A DNA stretch of 64,000 nt from Phoronis australis (Eukaryota; Phoronida; Phoronidae): positions 83,089-147,088 of the forward strand of contig NMRA01000049.1 of assembly GCA_002633005.1 (NCBI GenBank), given 5' to 3'. Position numbers and translations under genes: made by a program. Positions 34,859 through 47,567 of the stretch are shown in pieces. Position 1 is the first letter of the stretch. Every line of letters starts with the position of its first letter. The notes under the pieces are model-generated. The model saw nothing but the letters and a program-made list of their open reading frames with translations, searched no databases and was not told the origin of the DNA.

Positions 34859-36620
34859 AAGAGCAATGCGGAGCGTTGATATGCAACCACCACATGCATC
34901 GCATATTGTGCAAGGAATGATTACTATTTGAAACAATGTTCCCACAAAATGGAGCAATGCTCTCCTCAATAGGAAAATACCGGCCAAGACCATAAAGAAT
35001 TAAAACTGACACTGGGGGCAGAGTGGGTGTTGATAGGCTCAAAAGTCCTCATCTGTTGTCATATTCATAGAAATATATTTGCCAAATTTCATAGATCCTG
35101 CAGAAAGAAACTGTTGCATTTGCGAAAAAAAGCTAACTGCCACTAGGGGATGCCACAGTAGTTAAAACTACCAAAAAGCAGTTAACCATTTTACAACTTT
35201 CATTAGAATTCTTAGAGTGATTTGGCTGATAGAGAGATGGACACCTAAAACAGACTCAAACATAAAAAATGGCCACTTATGTACACGACATCAAATCCAT
35301 CTGAAAACTAAGAGGTCATTGCCTTATTAAAAGAAACCAAATTCCATAAAAATACCATCAAAGAACTGATAAGATACATAGGAAAATGGAAGAAAATAAA
35401 ATTCCACTAGGGGGTGCAGCGTTAGCCAGATCCATCCCATACAAATGTAACAAAGATTCTGCAGTAGGTTTACAAAATCTATACAGCTTACAGAAGCAGA
35501 GAAAACAAAACTGCCTCTAGAGAGCGCCACAGTATTCGACACCGTCCAAAACTCATTGTCAGCTTTCCTCTTCCAAGTAAGTTAGAACATGTATGCTAAT
35601 AATTTTCACAAGCCAGGGTGGTTTGGCCAACTGGCATTACAGACCATTCTCCCGGGAGTGTAAAAATCAAGAAATTTCCTGTGATTATCACCAAAATCAG
35701 GCTATAAACTTGTCAAGCAAGCCTTTTGTGTTGGTGCATAATACTGTGGTTAAGCTTGTCAAAGCTTACAGTCACACAAAGGAATCAACAGGTGAAAGTT
35801 AAGTCTAATTTCTCTGAAAGTCAACCATTTTTTCCAGTCAAAGTTTTTTGATGAAAGTATTTGATACAAAACACATCTGCTTCATGGCATTTGTAGAAAG
35901 TCCTTTGCAAATAGTATTTTTCAAATGTTGGTTAGCCTCAGGTATGCTGTTTACAACATAATTGCTGGATTACCTGTAGTGAGCTTATCAGATGAAAGCA
36001 GACAATAAGAGAGCTGGACTATTTAAACATTGGTTTGCCACTGTCAAACTGATAAGGACAGTAGTTGGATCCATTGGAAAGTTGTGGTCACCTGTTGCCA
36101 CCTTCATACAAATACACTAGTCAAATTTAACAAATATCCAGCAGAAGCTTTAGAGATACAGTCATGGATACAAAAAACAAAACTTCCACAAGGAGGCACA
36201 GCTGTAGTTGAAGCTGTCCAAAAATCACTGTCACTAAGAAGATGCCTCAATTTTCATAATCATCCTGACAGCAACTCTGACTCAAAAGCAGTAAAAATGG
36301 CCAATAGCAGGCACAAAATAAGTGAAATCAGTTTGAAAACGTGAAAGTGGCATTATCTTTCTAATAGATACCTGTGTGCCAAATTTCATGAAAATCCACT
36401 GAAGAACTACAAAGATACAGAGGCAACGTAAAAAACTGAAATTGTCGCTAGGGGGCACACCGGTAGTCCGATCCATCCGATAACTCCCTCATGACGTCCC
36501 ATCCATAAAAGGAACGTCACAGCAAAATTTCATAAACATGAATTCAGGTGTTTTGGAGATACAGCAGTGGACGCATGCCGGATGGATGGACAGAGATATA
36601 AATACGTGGGTGTATAAAAA
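34859..36620 (+). mobile_element. CTCF-motif higher-order repeat element, old copy
   Basis: The 5' end is AAGAGCAATGCGGAGCGTTG, then ATATGCAACCACC. Diverged monomers follow, with openings near 35135, 35275, 35405, 35515, 36187 and 36450. Several motifs are mutated, for example CCACTTATGTACACG. The 3' end is GAGATATAAATACGTGGGTG followed by TATAAAAA. An unrelated stretch at about 35600-36030 interrupts it. Confidence 0.65.
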
Positions 36621-36914
36621 TCGCAAGGCCACCAGTTTGAAATTCTTCAACCTTGACGTTCTTAAAGTTTTAATTTTTGTTTGGGAGATAACAATCCTCG
36701 GATCACTGAATAACAATTATTCCGAGGAAAAAAAAATTCCAAACAGGGCAAAATATCGTCCCAAAAATAATAGTTTGAGGTGGTCCGCTTCAAAGCAAAT
36801 ACTTTTTTCACAGACCCAGAAATCGCTTGTACATTGTATCCACTCCCTCCAATACATTCACTAGTAAAACCAAACTCAGAGTAGTAGGAGACACATTTGT
36901 GCAATGCTTTATAG

Positions 36915-36992
36915 TCTGCCAGCACAGCCAGGATTTGAACCAGGCCTCCCAAACGAGAGTCCTAATATCTTAAACCACTGAGCCACACTGTA
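36915..36992 (-). mobile_element. tRNA-like SINE head
   Basis: On the minus strand it reads ACAGTGTGGCTCAGTGGTTT, then box B-like GGTTCAAATCC. The opening (CAGTGTGGCT) resembles the SINE heads at 23997 and 51182, but the body downstream differs, so it may be a second SINE family. Pairing is too imperfect for a functional tRNA. Confidence 0.55.
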
Positions 36993-37529
36993 TAAAATAA
37001 GCACTGCCTTGAAATGAGAATACCTTTCAGAATAAAAAATTTTATTACATCATGATCATAACAGACCGACAATATTTCAAAGTCAACAACTTGTCATATT
37101 GACATCCTGACTCCTCATATACTAAGCCTGATGAAGGCCTTACAGGCACACACCTTCCAAAAGATTAAAAGTTAGTGATAACAATAGCAACAGTATCACA
37201 ATCCACTCTGTTATAATGGACAAAGTGAACAGATAACTGCAACCCAACCCAGACAGCCAGAAATTGTAATTAGGCAAAAGCAAATGTTTACACAATAACA
37301 ACAGTAGGGATACTGTGTAATGCAATGGGCATTACAGAAATGAGCTGCATAACTGACTAGCAATTAGATTCTGCTTAATAAACATTCAGCGCCACCTTCA
37401 GGTCACCGATTATATTGGCGTGGGGTTAAACAGTGGGATTTCATGCAATACTTTTTGGTGTTCAAACTCATGTCATTGAGGGGTGTGAATGTCAAACAAC
37501 TTGACTCGAGCAAAAAAATCGCGAAAAAA

Positions 37530-38870
37530 TAAACATTCGGGTTAACAACCCAGGGCAGTTAAAATGGCAACCCAACAATTTGAGTCTGATACTTATAACC
37601 ACACACGGGCTCTGAAACATGAATTTTTAAGAAATCAGGGAATTGGGCGATTACCTGAACATGGGTGCTTAACCCAGGCCACCCACAACCCATGAACTTG
37701 AACCCCACATACCCGAATTTCAAAGGATTTGCAGTGAACAGTATGGCTAGTAGAAGAGGAGAAAGATAAATCGGCCCTTTCTTAGACACGTGTATTCCAG
37801 TGGCTAAGTAATGCAATTTGAAATAGGAGAAAATATACATTGAAAAACACCAAAATTCTAAGACTGACATGCCAATAATACCAACATCATCAGAGTCGTT
37901 GAAGAAGCAAACTAGATATAAATCTAAGCAGAAACTCCTTCCATGTGTTAGTGTACTGTTCAAATTTTGCAACTCAAAGAATTTAAAAACTTCCTGTCAA
38001 AAACTATGACGAGGCATTGAAATTTTGTATGCACAAGACAAATATCTTATTGATGCATGAGAATGATACAATTGAAGTTCATTTCACAAAAAATCTGCTG
38101 TCTGATTTTAGTTACATAAATATTAAATAACTATTTTGCATGACATAAAATGCCTCAAATACTTCCAACTTTATGCCAATTACATTATTGAGTGATTCAA
38201 GTTAAACTTCGTGTGCCATATATTGAAGAACTACGTCACCCACCCTCCACAAAATGTCTCGTTGGCACTGAATACGTGCCACATATGGAAAAAACCAGGT
38301 CAATCACAGAAAGTCACGTGTAGAGTTCGTCACTTTGGCTTAGGATGTGAACAATGCTGGGGATTGGCTCTTAAAAGTGCGAGAAAAGAATGGTTCTTTT
38401 GAAGACCCAATTTGTTGTAGCAGAGATAATACAAGAGACTGTGGTCGACTTGGGGCCTGGCAAGTGTTAATTTTAACAATGTGGCCATTTTTAATGCACT
38501 GCAGAAGATGCTATCAATATGATTTCCCTGGCGACTACTGGCGACGGCCAACTCCTGGCGGCTCTCACCCCAGTCTCACCCAGTCATTTCAAAAGAAATA
38601 TTCGCGGTGCACACCATCTACAGTATTTCAAAAACAAAACAGAAACCCTTGCGAAAACTCTCATATGTCATGAGTTCATCATAAGGCAAGTGAACTTTTC
38701 ATTGGTCAGGTGAGTTAAAGTGAGGGATTTGAACGTTATCCGAGGACTGGGTGCTGAATTGAAAATGTTTGGGTACTTAACCGAAAGGTGGGTGCTTATC
38801 AGGAAATCTTCAAAAGTTGTGCTTAACTAGAAAATCCACCTAAAGTGGGGACTGGGCGCTTTACGTCAAT
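37530..38870. mobile_element. Possible DNA transposon with GTTAACCGCCCA-type iterated ends
   Basis: The left end, ACATTCGGGTTAACAACCCA then GGGCAGTTAAAATGG, resembles the insertion at 27989. The right end, in reverse complement, reads AGCGCCCAGTCCCCACTTTA then AGGTGGATTTTC and CACCCACCTTTCGGTTAAG, again like the same insertion. The 1.3-kb interior has no recognisable transposase; a 108-codon frame at 38347 is unremarkable. Confidence 0.4.
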
Positions 38871-41800
38871 AATCAAAGAACAATACGTCTCCACCAACTT
38901 AATTTTCAATAAAGTATCAAACAGAACCAACTCTGTTTTTGGCCTTATCTTCAAATTTCAGAACAGGTCATGGGGAAGTAGAAGGCTTTGCCAAAGTTAT
39001 GCAAAGATAACCGTAATCAACAGTTTTTCTAAGCAAGACCATTTATTTGTTTGTTGCATTATCAAGACTGCATTCAAAAGGGTTTATTCAATTTTAATTA
39101 TTTCAGGTCCGTAGACCTCATATTGCGGCTTGCTTTCTAAAAGGGTGGGATTTTATTTTCCCATTCAGTTATACCGCTTTGAGAAGTGGAATTTCTAAGA
39201 GAAGGAAGATCAGAAGGAAGATCTGTCACTCAAAAGGAAAGCCAGCCCTCTTTGCAGTGATTTTTTTTGTTAAATTATGCAATTTTCTGGTTATCCTGAT
39301 AAATTTTGCAGTTGACATTAAACTCTCTCCCTTGCCAAGTGAGCAAGGCAATTAGGAGAATGCGGGGTCAAGAGTTCATCCCCATAAAAAGTTACTCATT
39401 TCACATAAATTCAAATGAAACATGTATATATGCACATGGAGTTATAATTAACACATACCATGACTCTGAAAACAATTTAGTCAACATAACTTGAACACAT
39501 CCATGAAAATCTGTCGCAGTTTGCCAGTTTCTCTTACCGGGTGCCATTCTAAGGAAGTTGCGTGAAATCACACGCGTAGACGAATAAAAAGTCCAACAGA
39601 CATAAATCTTACTAATTTCACCTGATATACTCCCATGCTATTTTGCAAGTGTCATGCGCCAGGTCACGCGCTTCGCTCAGTCTCGCGATAGCCTTTGCCT
39701 AACGCACGTGACTCCTTTACCTTTCTTGGAGTTCCTTGGAGTGCTTTCAAGAAATTTGGTAAATGACTTTTGTATTACTGTATTGCTTCGCCTTTAGGAC
39801 CACGGACCTATATCTGAAATTATGGCCTTTTTAATCCTAGTAGTTCGCATACTGGCGCATTCGCCTAAGTTTCGCATTATCTAAGTGCAGTTCTGCGCGG
39901 ACGACCATGGATCTAATGGCATGGAAATACGGTAGTGTGCCCAGATAATAGAGGTGCTGAGGGACGGTTGCAGCATTTGTCTAGTAGTTAATAAGAACCC
40001 GGAAGAATTGAGAAAGTTCAAAATTAATCTAGGTTTACCAGAAAATCCTAATCTAAAAGAATACCAAGCTTGGCTTATTAACAGAGTGCAAAAACTTTCC
40101 CATGCAGTTCTCTGAAACAAATGTTCTCAGTAACCCTAAGCGTGAGTTACGCTTTTAGCGAACACAGCAACTGTGGGAAAAAACACCCACCAAGGACCGT
40201 AATATCCAATTTGTGACACAGCGGGAATACGAGTTTTTAGCTGATCCCTGCTTTTATCTTTCAAGATTGACGCCAATGATGCATTAGTAGTTGACCGAAC
40301 AAGGATTGGTTGAAATCATCAAAACAGGGTTTAGTGTCCTTTTAGTAAAAGTAAATAACATTATGTGTATTCGTCTTTAGGGCAAGCATTCATAAACGTT
40401 GATGATCAGCTGTTTTACAACTAATTAGCATGGCATTAAAGCGTAAATTACTACAAGTAATATGTTGGCCAATCACATGAGATTACCATGAGTGAATAGA
40501 ACCTACAAGTCACGTGATTGGAACCTAGGCTTCTCACGGTAAGATACAGCTCTCGCAGCTGACGAACAGGAAAGATAAGATGTCTTATGAACATTCACAT
40601 GCAATTTTTTTAAGACAACACATCTTTATTTTTTAATTTACCAGAGTTTCCAAATGCTGAACAGGGCAGCCTAACTAGTGTTTCTATTTGGATGCCCTGG
40701 ACACCTTCCAGATAGAGTGCCCAGTGGCATACCCTCTCAAAAATATTGGCAAGCTCTTTCCAGAGTCTGCTAGTCCTCAGAGACACATATAGACCATAAA
40801 GTTTCTGCAGAGAAAATATGCCAAAGCAAATTGACGTCATCTGATGTTTCTTAAAGTGATGGCTTAATCAGTGTGAGGCATAATTTGCCAAAAAGCTTCC
40901 AGCATATGGGGAAGACCTATGCAGGCACTCAATCCCTCGATTTGAGGGGCGAATATTGGCCCTATTCCCCTCTGAAAAATATCAAAAATGGATGCGAAAT
41001 TACCCTCATAAGACCCATTCCCCACCAGAGATTAAAATTCCCCTCAAGGTGCATCTCACTTGTAATTCACACAGTCAATGATTCGAAACAGCACAAAATG
41101 TTTTGATTTGGCTTCTTGAGGCAGAGTCGATGATGGCTTTTTAAATGAAAGGGGTAGTAGTACTGTTCAGTGACAGAAATTGGGGGTACAATTTTCCTCA
41201 CAAAAAATTCCCCTCTTAGAAGACACAGGCACTTTTCCCCTCTGGTGAATGAGCGCTCTGCCAGGGGATGCGGTCTCTAATGGGAGCCAATTGAGACAGC
41301 GGTACTAGCTCACTGGCAATCCCAGGTAGTGCTTTCACCACACAATTCATTTCCTGGAAAAAAATTGGAGTAAATGGGTCCCTCATCAAAAAGACTGCCA
41401 TGAAGCAGTTCCATTAAATAACGGCAATGAAGCTGGTTCTCCGCAGCCATTTTCAAGACCGACCCATATTTACTCCACTCTTACCCATTTCCCACACTAT
41501 CTTCCGAACGTTTGGTCAAACATACCAGAAATATCGGCAGATCATCTACTAGAAAATTTACAGACAACTGTAAATATTCAAAAGAGAAATAGCAGATGTT
41601 TCCAACCTATTGTGCGCAAAACAGACTCCTGCAAATAGTTTCTATTCCCACGTACAATACCAGACTGGAACCAACTGCCAGAGCCGAGGAATTAGTTTGG
41701 TGCAGCTCAATCTACTGCCTTACTGGGAAGCCTTTCGATCAGGCCTCAAATCACTGCCGTTTTGATTACTTTGCTCTCTCTCTCTCCCCGTTGCCACTAT

Positions 41801-41966
41801 TGGTTACTGCAACGTGACAGACAGATTCAGATTTGGATTCATAACTACCTGAGAATTAAATACAAACTTTAAACTAGGTCCTCACGATGCCGGTGAATGG
41901 TGAATCCCGGAAGTAAATATAACCTCTGCCACAGCGCTACCTATATGTGACTCTCGTCAGTCATGA
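38871..41966. other. No gene seen
   Basis: AT-rich sequence with one dispersed repeat (39377-39715). Frames of 60-90 codons lack domains. A cluster of good exon signals was looked for on both strands and not found. Confidence 0.4.
39377..39715 (+). repeat. Dispersed repeat D, copy 1
   Basis: It aligns along its length with 57023-57375: ATCCCCATAA(A/G)AAGTTACTC, TATAATTAACACATACC, GGAAGTT(G/A)CG(T/C)GAAATCAC, and GCTATTTTGCAAGTGTCA followed by a CGC-rich CAGTCTCGCG block. Both copies lie on the plus strand. No coding capacity or obvious termini are seen. Confidence 0.75.
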
Positions 41967-41992
41967 ATCTACCGGCTATACAGCCGGTAGAT
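41967..41992. repeat. Perfect 11-bp stem hairpin
   Basis: ATCTACCGGCT, loop ATAC, AGCCGGTAGAT. It is a perfect stem in otherwise unremarkable DNA with elevated CpG. It is not followed by a T run, and I assign no role. Confidence 0.8.
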
Positions 41993-42879
41993 GACGCGCA
42001 CGGTATCATTCCGAGCAGCACGCGTTTAATCACTGGTCAACATCTTTGCGAACAAAGTTTTCTCTCCACTGCAAATATTTCATTTCTGCAGCAATGTTTA
42101 ATAGCCGCGTGGCCGATTTAACCGTTGTGTTATTCATACCACGTGCGGAATACAGGGCAGCAATTTGAAAACAAAAGTCAGCGACAAATGCACGCCCCGC
42201 CGGCGATCAAATTGGCACCGTGACACCCACTGATCCACATTTCGTGAACATATTCCAATTAAGCACCGATTTGACTGTACAACAGACCGCAAACTGCATC
42301 CACATGTACACTTCCTCCATCAGATGCCAGTTTCAGGGTCGGGTCCAGAACTTTAGTTAGGAGGGGGAGCAGAGTATTCATCATGTAGCCAGGATTTCGG
42401 CCCCGCCCAGGCCTCACTCAGTCCCGACTGAACTGGCAAATGGAATTCGGGAAAATTTTAGGGGGTCCATGGCCCCCTCTAAATCCTCCTCTGATTTTGT
42501 TTACGTAAAGCGCTACCTGTGTTATAGTATATAAGTAAGTAAGAAGTAAAATGTTTATTTATCGGTATCGGAGATTGACAGAAAAACAGAAGCTAAGTGA
42601 TAAAATGAGAAATCAATATGTAGAAAACAGGTAGAAGGGCTATGTACAGAAAGTATACAAATAGACATGACTTGTCAAACATCAAAAGACAGTTGACAGC
42701 GTATTTGGCAAAGGTGGCATTCAGTTCACACTGAGCTTGGCTTATCATGGCGACTTAACTCATTTGTAAAGGTATTGAGATCTTGGCAACACAAAATATT
42801 TGACATGTGGGTTGCGATTGCATTTTTGGATTTAAATTAAAAAATAAATGAAACATTTTAGCACCCTGCTTGGCAAATA

Positions 42880-43075
42880 GCTAAAACCATTGTCGATTTA
42901 GTTGGGCAAGTTTGTTCAATAGCCACTTGTTTATCCGACAGTATCTGTCAACCTGTTTTGTCCGTTTGGAAAACCAGTGCATGTTTGACTTGTTTACTTG
43001 ACGAACCACTTGAATGTCTGTTTAGCAAACCACTTGTCTGTTTGTCAAATCAATTGTCTATTTGACAGTGTTGTC
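42880..43075. repeat. Degenerate minisatellite, about 22-25 bp unit
   Basis: Variants of GTTTGNCAAACCACTTGTCT recur about six to eight times (GCCACTTGTTTATCCGAC, GAACCACTTGAATGTCTG, CAAACCACTTGTCTGTTTGT, CAAATCAATTGTCT). No gene is seen here. Confidence 0.6.
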
Positions 43076-43368
43076 TATTAGTCACCGAGACTAAGCCAGA
43101 CTGTGACGTATCCGTCCTGTAATTAAATCCCCAAAACACAACGGATGCTGTTGTTGTTGTTGATGTAAGCCAACAACAAGTCTGCCCCATCCAACAATAA
43201 CCCAAAAATGGGTTTTGGTGGTCGCTGGTAAACCCCATACTGTCCCGGTGTGCTGACATATGCTTATCTGGACTTTGCTACGCTGTTTAGGGGGCTTATG
43301 GTTGAAAGTTTTATACACGTCGAGTTTTTCGGCAAAAATGTCATTTTTACGGTTCATGTGAGAAAACA

Positions 43369-43494
43369 AATCCTACAGTAGTCTCAGGTTCATGACTTGG
43401 GTGAAACCTCAAAATGCCGAGGCTTGCCGAGGTATTTTGACGAAATCTCCAAGAGCTTTTGTCCATGTCATAAACCCGAGACTCGTGTAGGATT
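43369..43494. mobile_element. 126-bp foldback element
   Basis: AATCCTACAGTAGTCTCAGG then TTCATGAC at the left pairs with GTCATAAACCCGAGACTCGT then GTAGGATT at the right. A second nested pair (TCAAAATGCC against GGTATTTTGA) lies inside. It is almost a single long imperfect palindrome, MITE-like. Confidence 0.75.
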
Positions 43495-45275
43495 CTCTAT
43501 TTTCGCAAAGCGAGAGGTGGAATTTCGTGGCAAGAACGTAATGATAAATACAACTTCAGAGCATGTTATGGGCAATACAGAGTATAAAGTATTAATTGGT
43601 TTTTTAAACTGTAACCAACAAAAGCAATATTCAAGACAACACAGCGAAATATGAGGTTTAAATAATACCGAATGTACACATTTTGAAAATTGTTTTAACA
43701 ACTTAAGCCCAAGTGTGTGAAAAAGCAGCAGTCATATTATGTGTGTTCACAGCGTGTCTGGTATTATTATGACGCGATTTGGATCCGCAAATAGAAATAA
43801 AGATGCAGTCCCATTACATTGTCGAAAAATTCGAAGGTCATGGATATTTTTCCTACTGTGTTAACCGCGGGCACGTTTTAGTATTTACAAAATCGCGTGT
43901 TCAAATTGGTTTGCGCTGACAGCGATTACTGCCGGGTAGTTAATAAGGGTTAAGATTTAACAGGTCCATAGCCCAGGAACAAATCTGAAAGTTCTGAGTA
44001 ATATGGCGATTCGTATATTTCCATTTGGTGTGCAGAAATCCTAGCTATGATGACCAAGCAAGAAAATCAAATTAAAGGCGTTCAAATAGGAGATCACGAT
44101 TTCGTTATAACTCAATACATAGATAATACAACTTTTTTTCCTTAGACGTCTAACAGCGAAACTTGGAAGCTACTGTGGAAGTTCTCAGTAAATATAACAA
44201 GTTAAACACCTGGCTTGAGAGAAAATTATTCCAAAACGAATGTTATACGGATGCACTCTAATTATTTGTAGAGATGTTTTCCATCATACGATATTGGAAA
44301 TTAGAATGAGCTATAATCGAATATAAATGTTAAGTTATAAATTTCTGCGTTGAAAAATCAATGACGAAGAAAATATTGATGAAATTAATAATATTATTAA
44401 AATTTGATCTAGAAGACAATAATGATTTTGTCAAGGCTACTGTGCAAAAAAACATCCACAGTAATGTTATAAATGAACTGAACCGAACATACTATTTGAC
44501 AAATATATTAGTGCTGGTGTACTTTTAAGAATTACCTGCTTGATGAAAATTTAACATTTACTGACACTTACTGAATTTAAAAAAAAACAAATATACGAAG
44601 CAGTTTTCTAGAATATTGTTCCCTGATTGATTCCATTGGTCTTTTATTGGGCAGAACACCATTATACAAACAGTCAATCAAAAACATTTTTAACTGCTCA
44701 TCAGTGTGTAAACAAATTTATGAAATTACTTAACACAGCAGCTATGACGTCATCAGTTGCCAAAAATTAACTAATGGTCCGAAATTACAGCAGTGAATGT
44801 GCTCTAATAGCACACGTGCAACGGACAAAATTTATGATTGAGAAAAAAGCGCTGAATTTAGTTGTTAACAGTTTCCAATAATTAGTGCCAATTATTGGAA
44901 AAATAGTAGTAACCGTTTTTTTATGGTATCATCAACACGGCGCGCATTACAAGGAAATTCCTGATATTAATTGTAAGGATCCTTTGAGGTACCGACGAAA
45001 ACCACACCTCACAGCAATGAGCGGCCTTGCATGAAAAACCTATCGTCGCCATTTTCAGTTTGCCGTATGGACTAACTAGACGCGAGTCATCATTAATTTA
45101 TCAACCTAATTATAAGAAGGAAATAAAAACGACCCACAAGACCTCGTAATGGCAAGTAGCCAGACGAGCTATCCGAGATGTCCCGCGTCCCCAAATGACA
45201 CGACTAAAAATAAACACAATGCCGAGTAGATGACGGATGGTCGTTGAGTTAACGGGTAAGTAGCAACAAAAGTAG
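43495..45275. other. No gene seen
   Basis: AT-rich sequence without recognisable coding or repeat structure beyond scattered short frames. Confidence 0.4.
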
Positions 45276-45363
45276 CAGAGAGAGAAAGAGGGGTAGGGGG
45301 AGGAAGGGGGGCAGGCAGGGAGAGAGAGAGAGAGAGAGGGAGGGGGGGGAGGGGGAAGGAGAT
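45276..45363. repeat. Purine-rich GA/G tract
   Basis: GAGAGAAAGAGGGGTAGGGG, then GAGAGAGAGAGAGAGGG and G-runs. A strand-asymmetric purine tract of about 85 bp that could form non-B DNA. Proline- and leucine-rich frames opposite it are artefacts. Confidence 0.9.
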
Positions 45364-45604
45364 CCTCAAGGCAAAAGTCGATCCATTGAAAACCATCACA
45401 CAACACAATAAAGTGCAACATAAAACAAAATAATAGGAACAAAGAATATGAGACACCAAATAATATTTACTATTCATCCATTTGGCTGACAAGAAATCAA
45501 TGGTATAAGTACTTCAATAAATAAATAAACCTAACACCTTAATAAAAATAAATAAAGGGGTACTACTCTCCACAACATGATAATCAAATAATTACTGTGT
45601 AAAT

Positions 45605-45670
45605 GATAGCATATACGTTTGTGTTTGTGTGTGTTAGCATATGCGTGTGCGTGCGCGTGCATCTACGTAT
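45605..45670. repeat. TG/CG alternating microsatellite
   Basis: TTTGTGTTTGTGTGTGTTAG, then GCGTGTGCGTGCGCGTGCAT. A degenerate alternating purine-pyrimidine tract. Confidence 0.85.
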
Positions 45671-45929
45671 GTAAAAATGAGTAGCGTTTACGTGTAATAA
45701 TGCAATCTGAGTTGCCATGATTGATTTATATATCTGGAATCTTGAGTATTTTTGACTTGAAAGTAATGTGGAAGTTGGTTGTGCAAAAACTTGTAATATA
45801 TTTTCAATTAGGATACATTTAGAGTTTCTTCAAGAAGTGATGTTTTTAATAATTTGCACATTGCATTTGTACTCCCAGGCAAAGTATTGTGAGTTGGTGA
45901 TTATTCTTAAAACTCGTTTCTGAAGGAAT

Positions 45930-47066
45930 TTTTATCTGCTGACATATTTAATCCTCTCATGATGCCAAAGATTTTGAGTGTGGATCAAGGAGTAGTAAAT
46001 TGTAGTCAGTGCCAGTGAAGACAGGTATGGTTTTCTGGAGGTCATTTTACGTGGGACACAGTTTGATGATAGGTGTTTGTTCTGAAAGTTAGTTATCATA
46101 TAAAACATAATGATGTCGAATTGTAAAAGCTCGACTCCAGTTACACCGTACAATGAAAGATCATCTAGCAAGATACCAAAGTCTATTGTGTCAAAGGCTT
46201 TTGAAAGATCTAAAAAGATGGTTGTTGGGTTTATCCCCTTGTCCAGATGTCTGTAAGTTCTGTCAGTTTGTTCGAGTGTTGCAAATTATGTTGATCTTAG
46301 CCACATTTCTGTTCATATAAGAGAACGTTTGCTGTACGGTAGCCATGAAGCTGGTCACAGGCAATTTCTTCAAATAATTTGGAGAAGGCAGCAAGTAGAG
46401 AGATAGTCATATAGTTGTATGTTCATCTAAGTCATTTCCTTTGTATATAGACACAATTTAGAAAATTTTCAAATCAGTTTGTGCCAAAGCATTGATTGAT
46501 GATTGCAGTACATGTAAGTGGTTTAATAATGTCGACGGTAATCAATTTCATGAGTTGGGTGGACATGTTGTCAAATCCTGCGCTAGACTTGGAATTAATG
46601 TCGTTTATGGACTAAAAATAACATTCATTTCATTTACTGTTTGAAATTTTGTTTGCGTAGGGTTGCATAAGAAAAAGCCAACTTTAAGCTGTGCGTGAAC
46701 TGCAAAGCTAATGATGGATCGATATTCAAAAAGGTATTAAAATCACGAGCTATTGATGTTTTATCAAATTTTTTATCTGTTTATTTTGTTATATATTCTC
46801 ATTGGTAGAGTTGTTTGTTTTCGAAAATACTCAGACACGCCATGCCTTGCTGAAATATATTTGTCGAATTCTTTGTGAAAGTAAAGTTTCTTTGCAGTTT
46901 GAATAAACGATTTCCAAGTTTTACTGTGGATACTTAAGTTCTTATTTCGTCCGTCAAGTAGTGGGATAATTGTGGATGTAAGTTTTATTTTTTTGCACAG
47001 TCTATCTTTATTTTTTATTGAAATAAGAAGACCCTGTGTTATCCATTGGTTATTCCGATTGTGCAT
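45930..47066 (-). pseudogene. Non-LTR retrotransposon (LINE) reverse transcriptase remnant
   Basis: Read on the minus strand, the pieces appear in the order of a LINE ORF2. First is a pre-RT linker (NRNNQWITQGLLISIKNKDR, then KTWKSFIQTAKKLYF). Next come SSAGFDNMSTQLMKLITVDI, VYIQRK, and LLAAFSKLFEEIACDQLHGY. The hallmark TTIFLDLSKAFDTIDFGILL, then DDLSLYGVTGVELLQFD follows. The pieces sit in different frames with stops between them. The catalytic FADD box, the endonuclease and the 3' end are absent, so this is a dead internal fragment. The SKAFDT motif places it among Jockey/CR1/L2-like elements, clade unresolved. Confidence 0.85.
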
Positions 47067-47286
47067 ATACTTGTTGAACCGCGTGCGTTCGTAGGGAAAA
47101 CGTTTCGATGAAACTTAAAGGAAAATGCCACTCGATTTAATTAGTCTTTTTTGCCGTCTTAATCGGTCTACATCCGCATCACCTCATATACGGTCAATCT
47201 TACCTCGCCGAGAGGTGTCGCGTTAACCTGTGAGGAAGGAGAGAAATGACGCAGCGACGTCAGTGGTTCTTCGGCAGAGTGCCGCT
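47067..47286. other. Short spacer upstream of THAP-like fragment
   Basis: A CpG-rich stretch (ACCTCGCCGAGAGGTGTCGC, GCAGCGACGTCAGTGG) directly before the THAP-like start. It may be a decayed promoter or 5' UTR. Confidence 0.3.
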
Positions 47287-47462
47287 ATGGTGTGGTACAT
47301 CGTTCCCGCTTGCGTAAACTATGAAGCGTCGAGGAAAGCGGGTAGTCGTTTTTTTCGGTTACCCGAGAGCCCATAATGCTTCTGAAGTGGCTCGCGGTAG
47401 TGAAGACCTGATGAAAAGTACGCCGTTCATACCAAGTATGAGGCCGTGAAGCTACTCCGTGT
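47287..47462 (+). pseudogene. THAP zinc-finger remnant
   Basis: It opens MVWYIVPACVNYEASRKAGS then RFFRLPESP and a stop. THAP domains (C2CH zinc-dependent DNA binding) start with Met, a Cys near position 4-5, four residues, Cys, Asn, then a Phe-Pro motif; RFFRLP matches the latter. The first Cys is replaced by Tyr (TAC for TGC would explain it), removing a zinc ligand. In other frames KWLAVVK supplies the conserved Trp region and KLLRVC resembles the third ligand, so at least two frameshifts are present. No working finger can be encoded. Confidence 0.5.
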
Positions 47463-47567
47463 CTGTCAGTGGATCGGTTGTTGATCAGTTTTTTATTATA
47501 GAGAATTGTAGTTGGCCATGAAAATATAAACAATTGCAATTAATTCAAGGCGTGAGAACATAATGTT

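Noticed and set aside
38347-38673. 108-codon plus frame as a transposase
   Set aside because: No catalytic motif or family resemblance could be seen.
40873-41817. Plus frames near 40873 and 41596
   Set aside because: No domain, no splice context, and composition like the flanks.
45110-45492. Two overlapping 107-110-codon minus frames rich in Pro, Leu and Ser
   Set aside because: They read through the GA/G-rich tract; composition is low-complexity and there is no domain.
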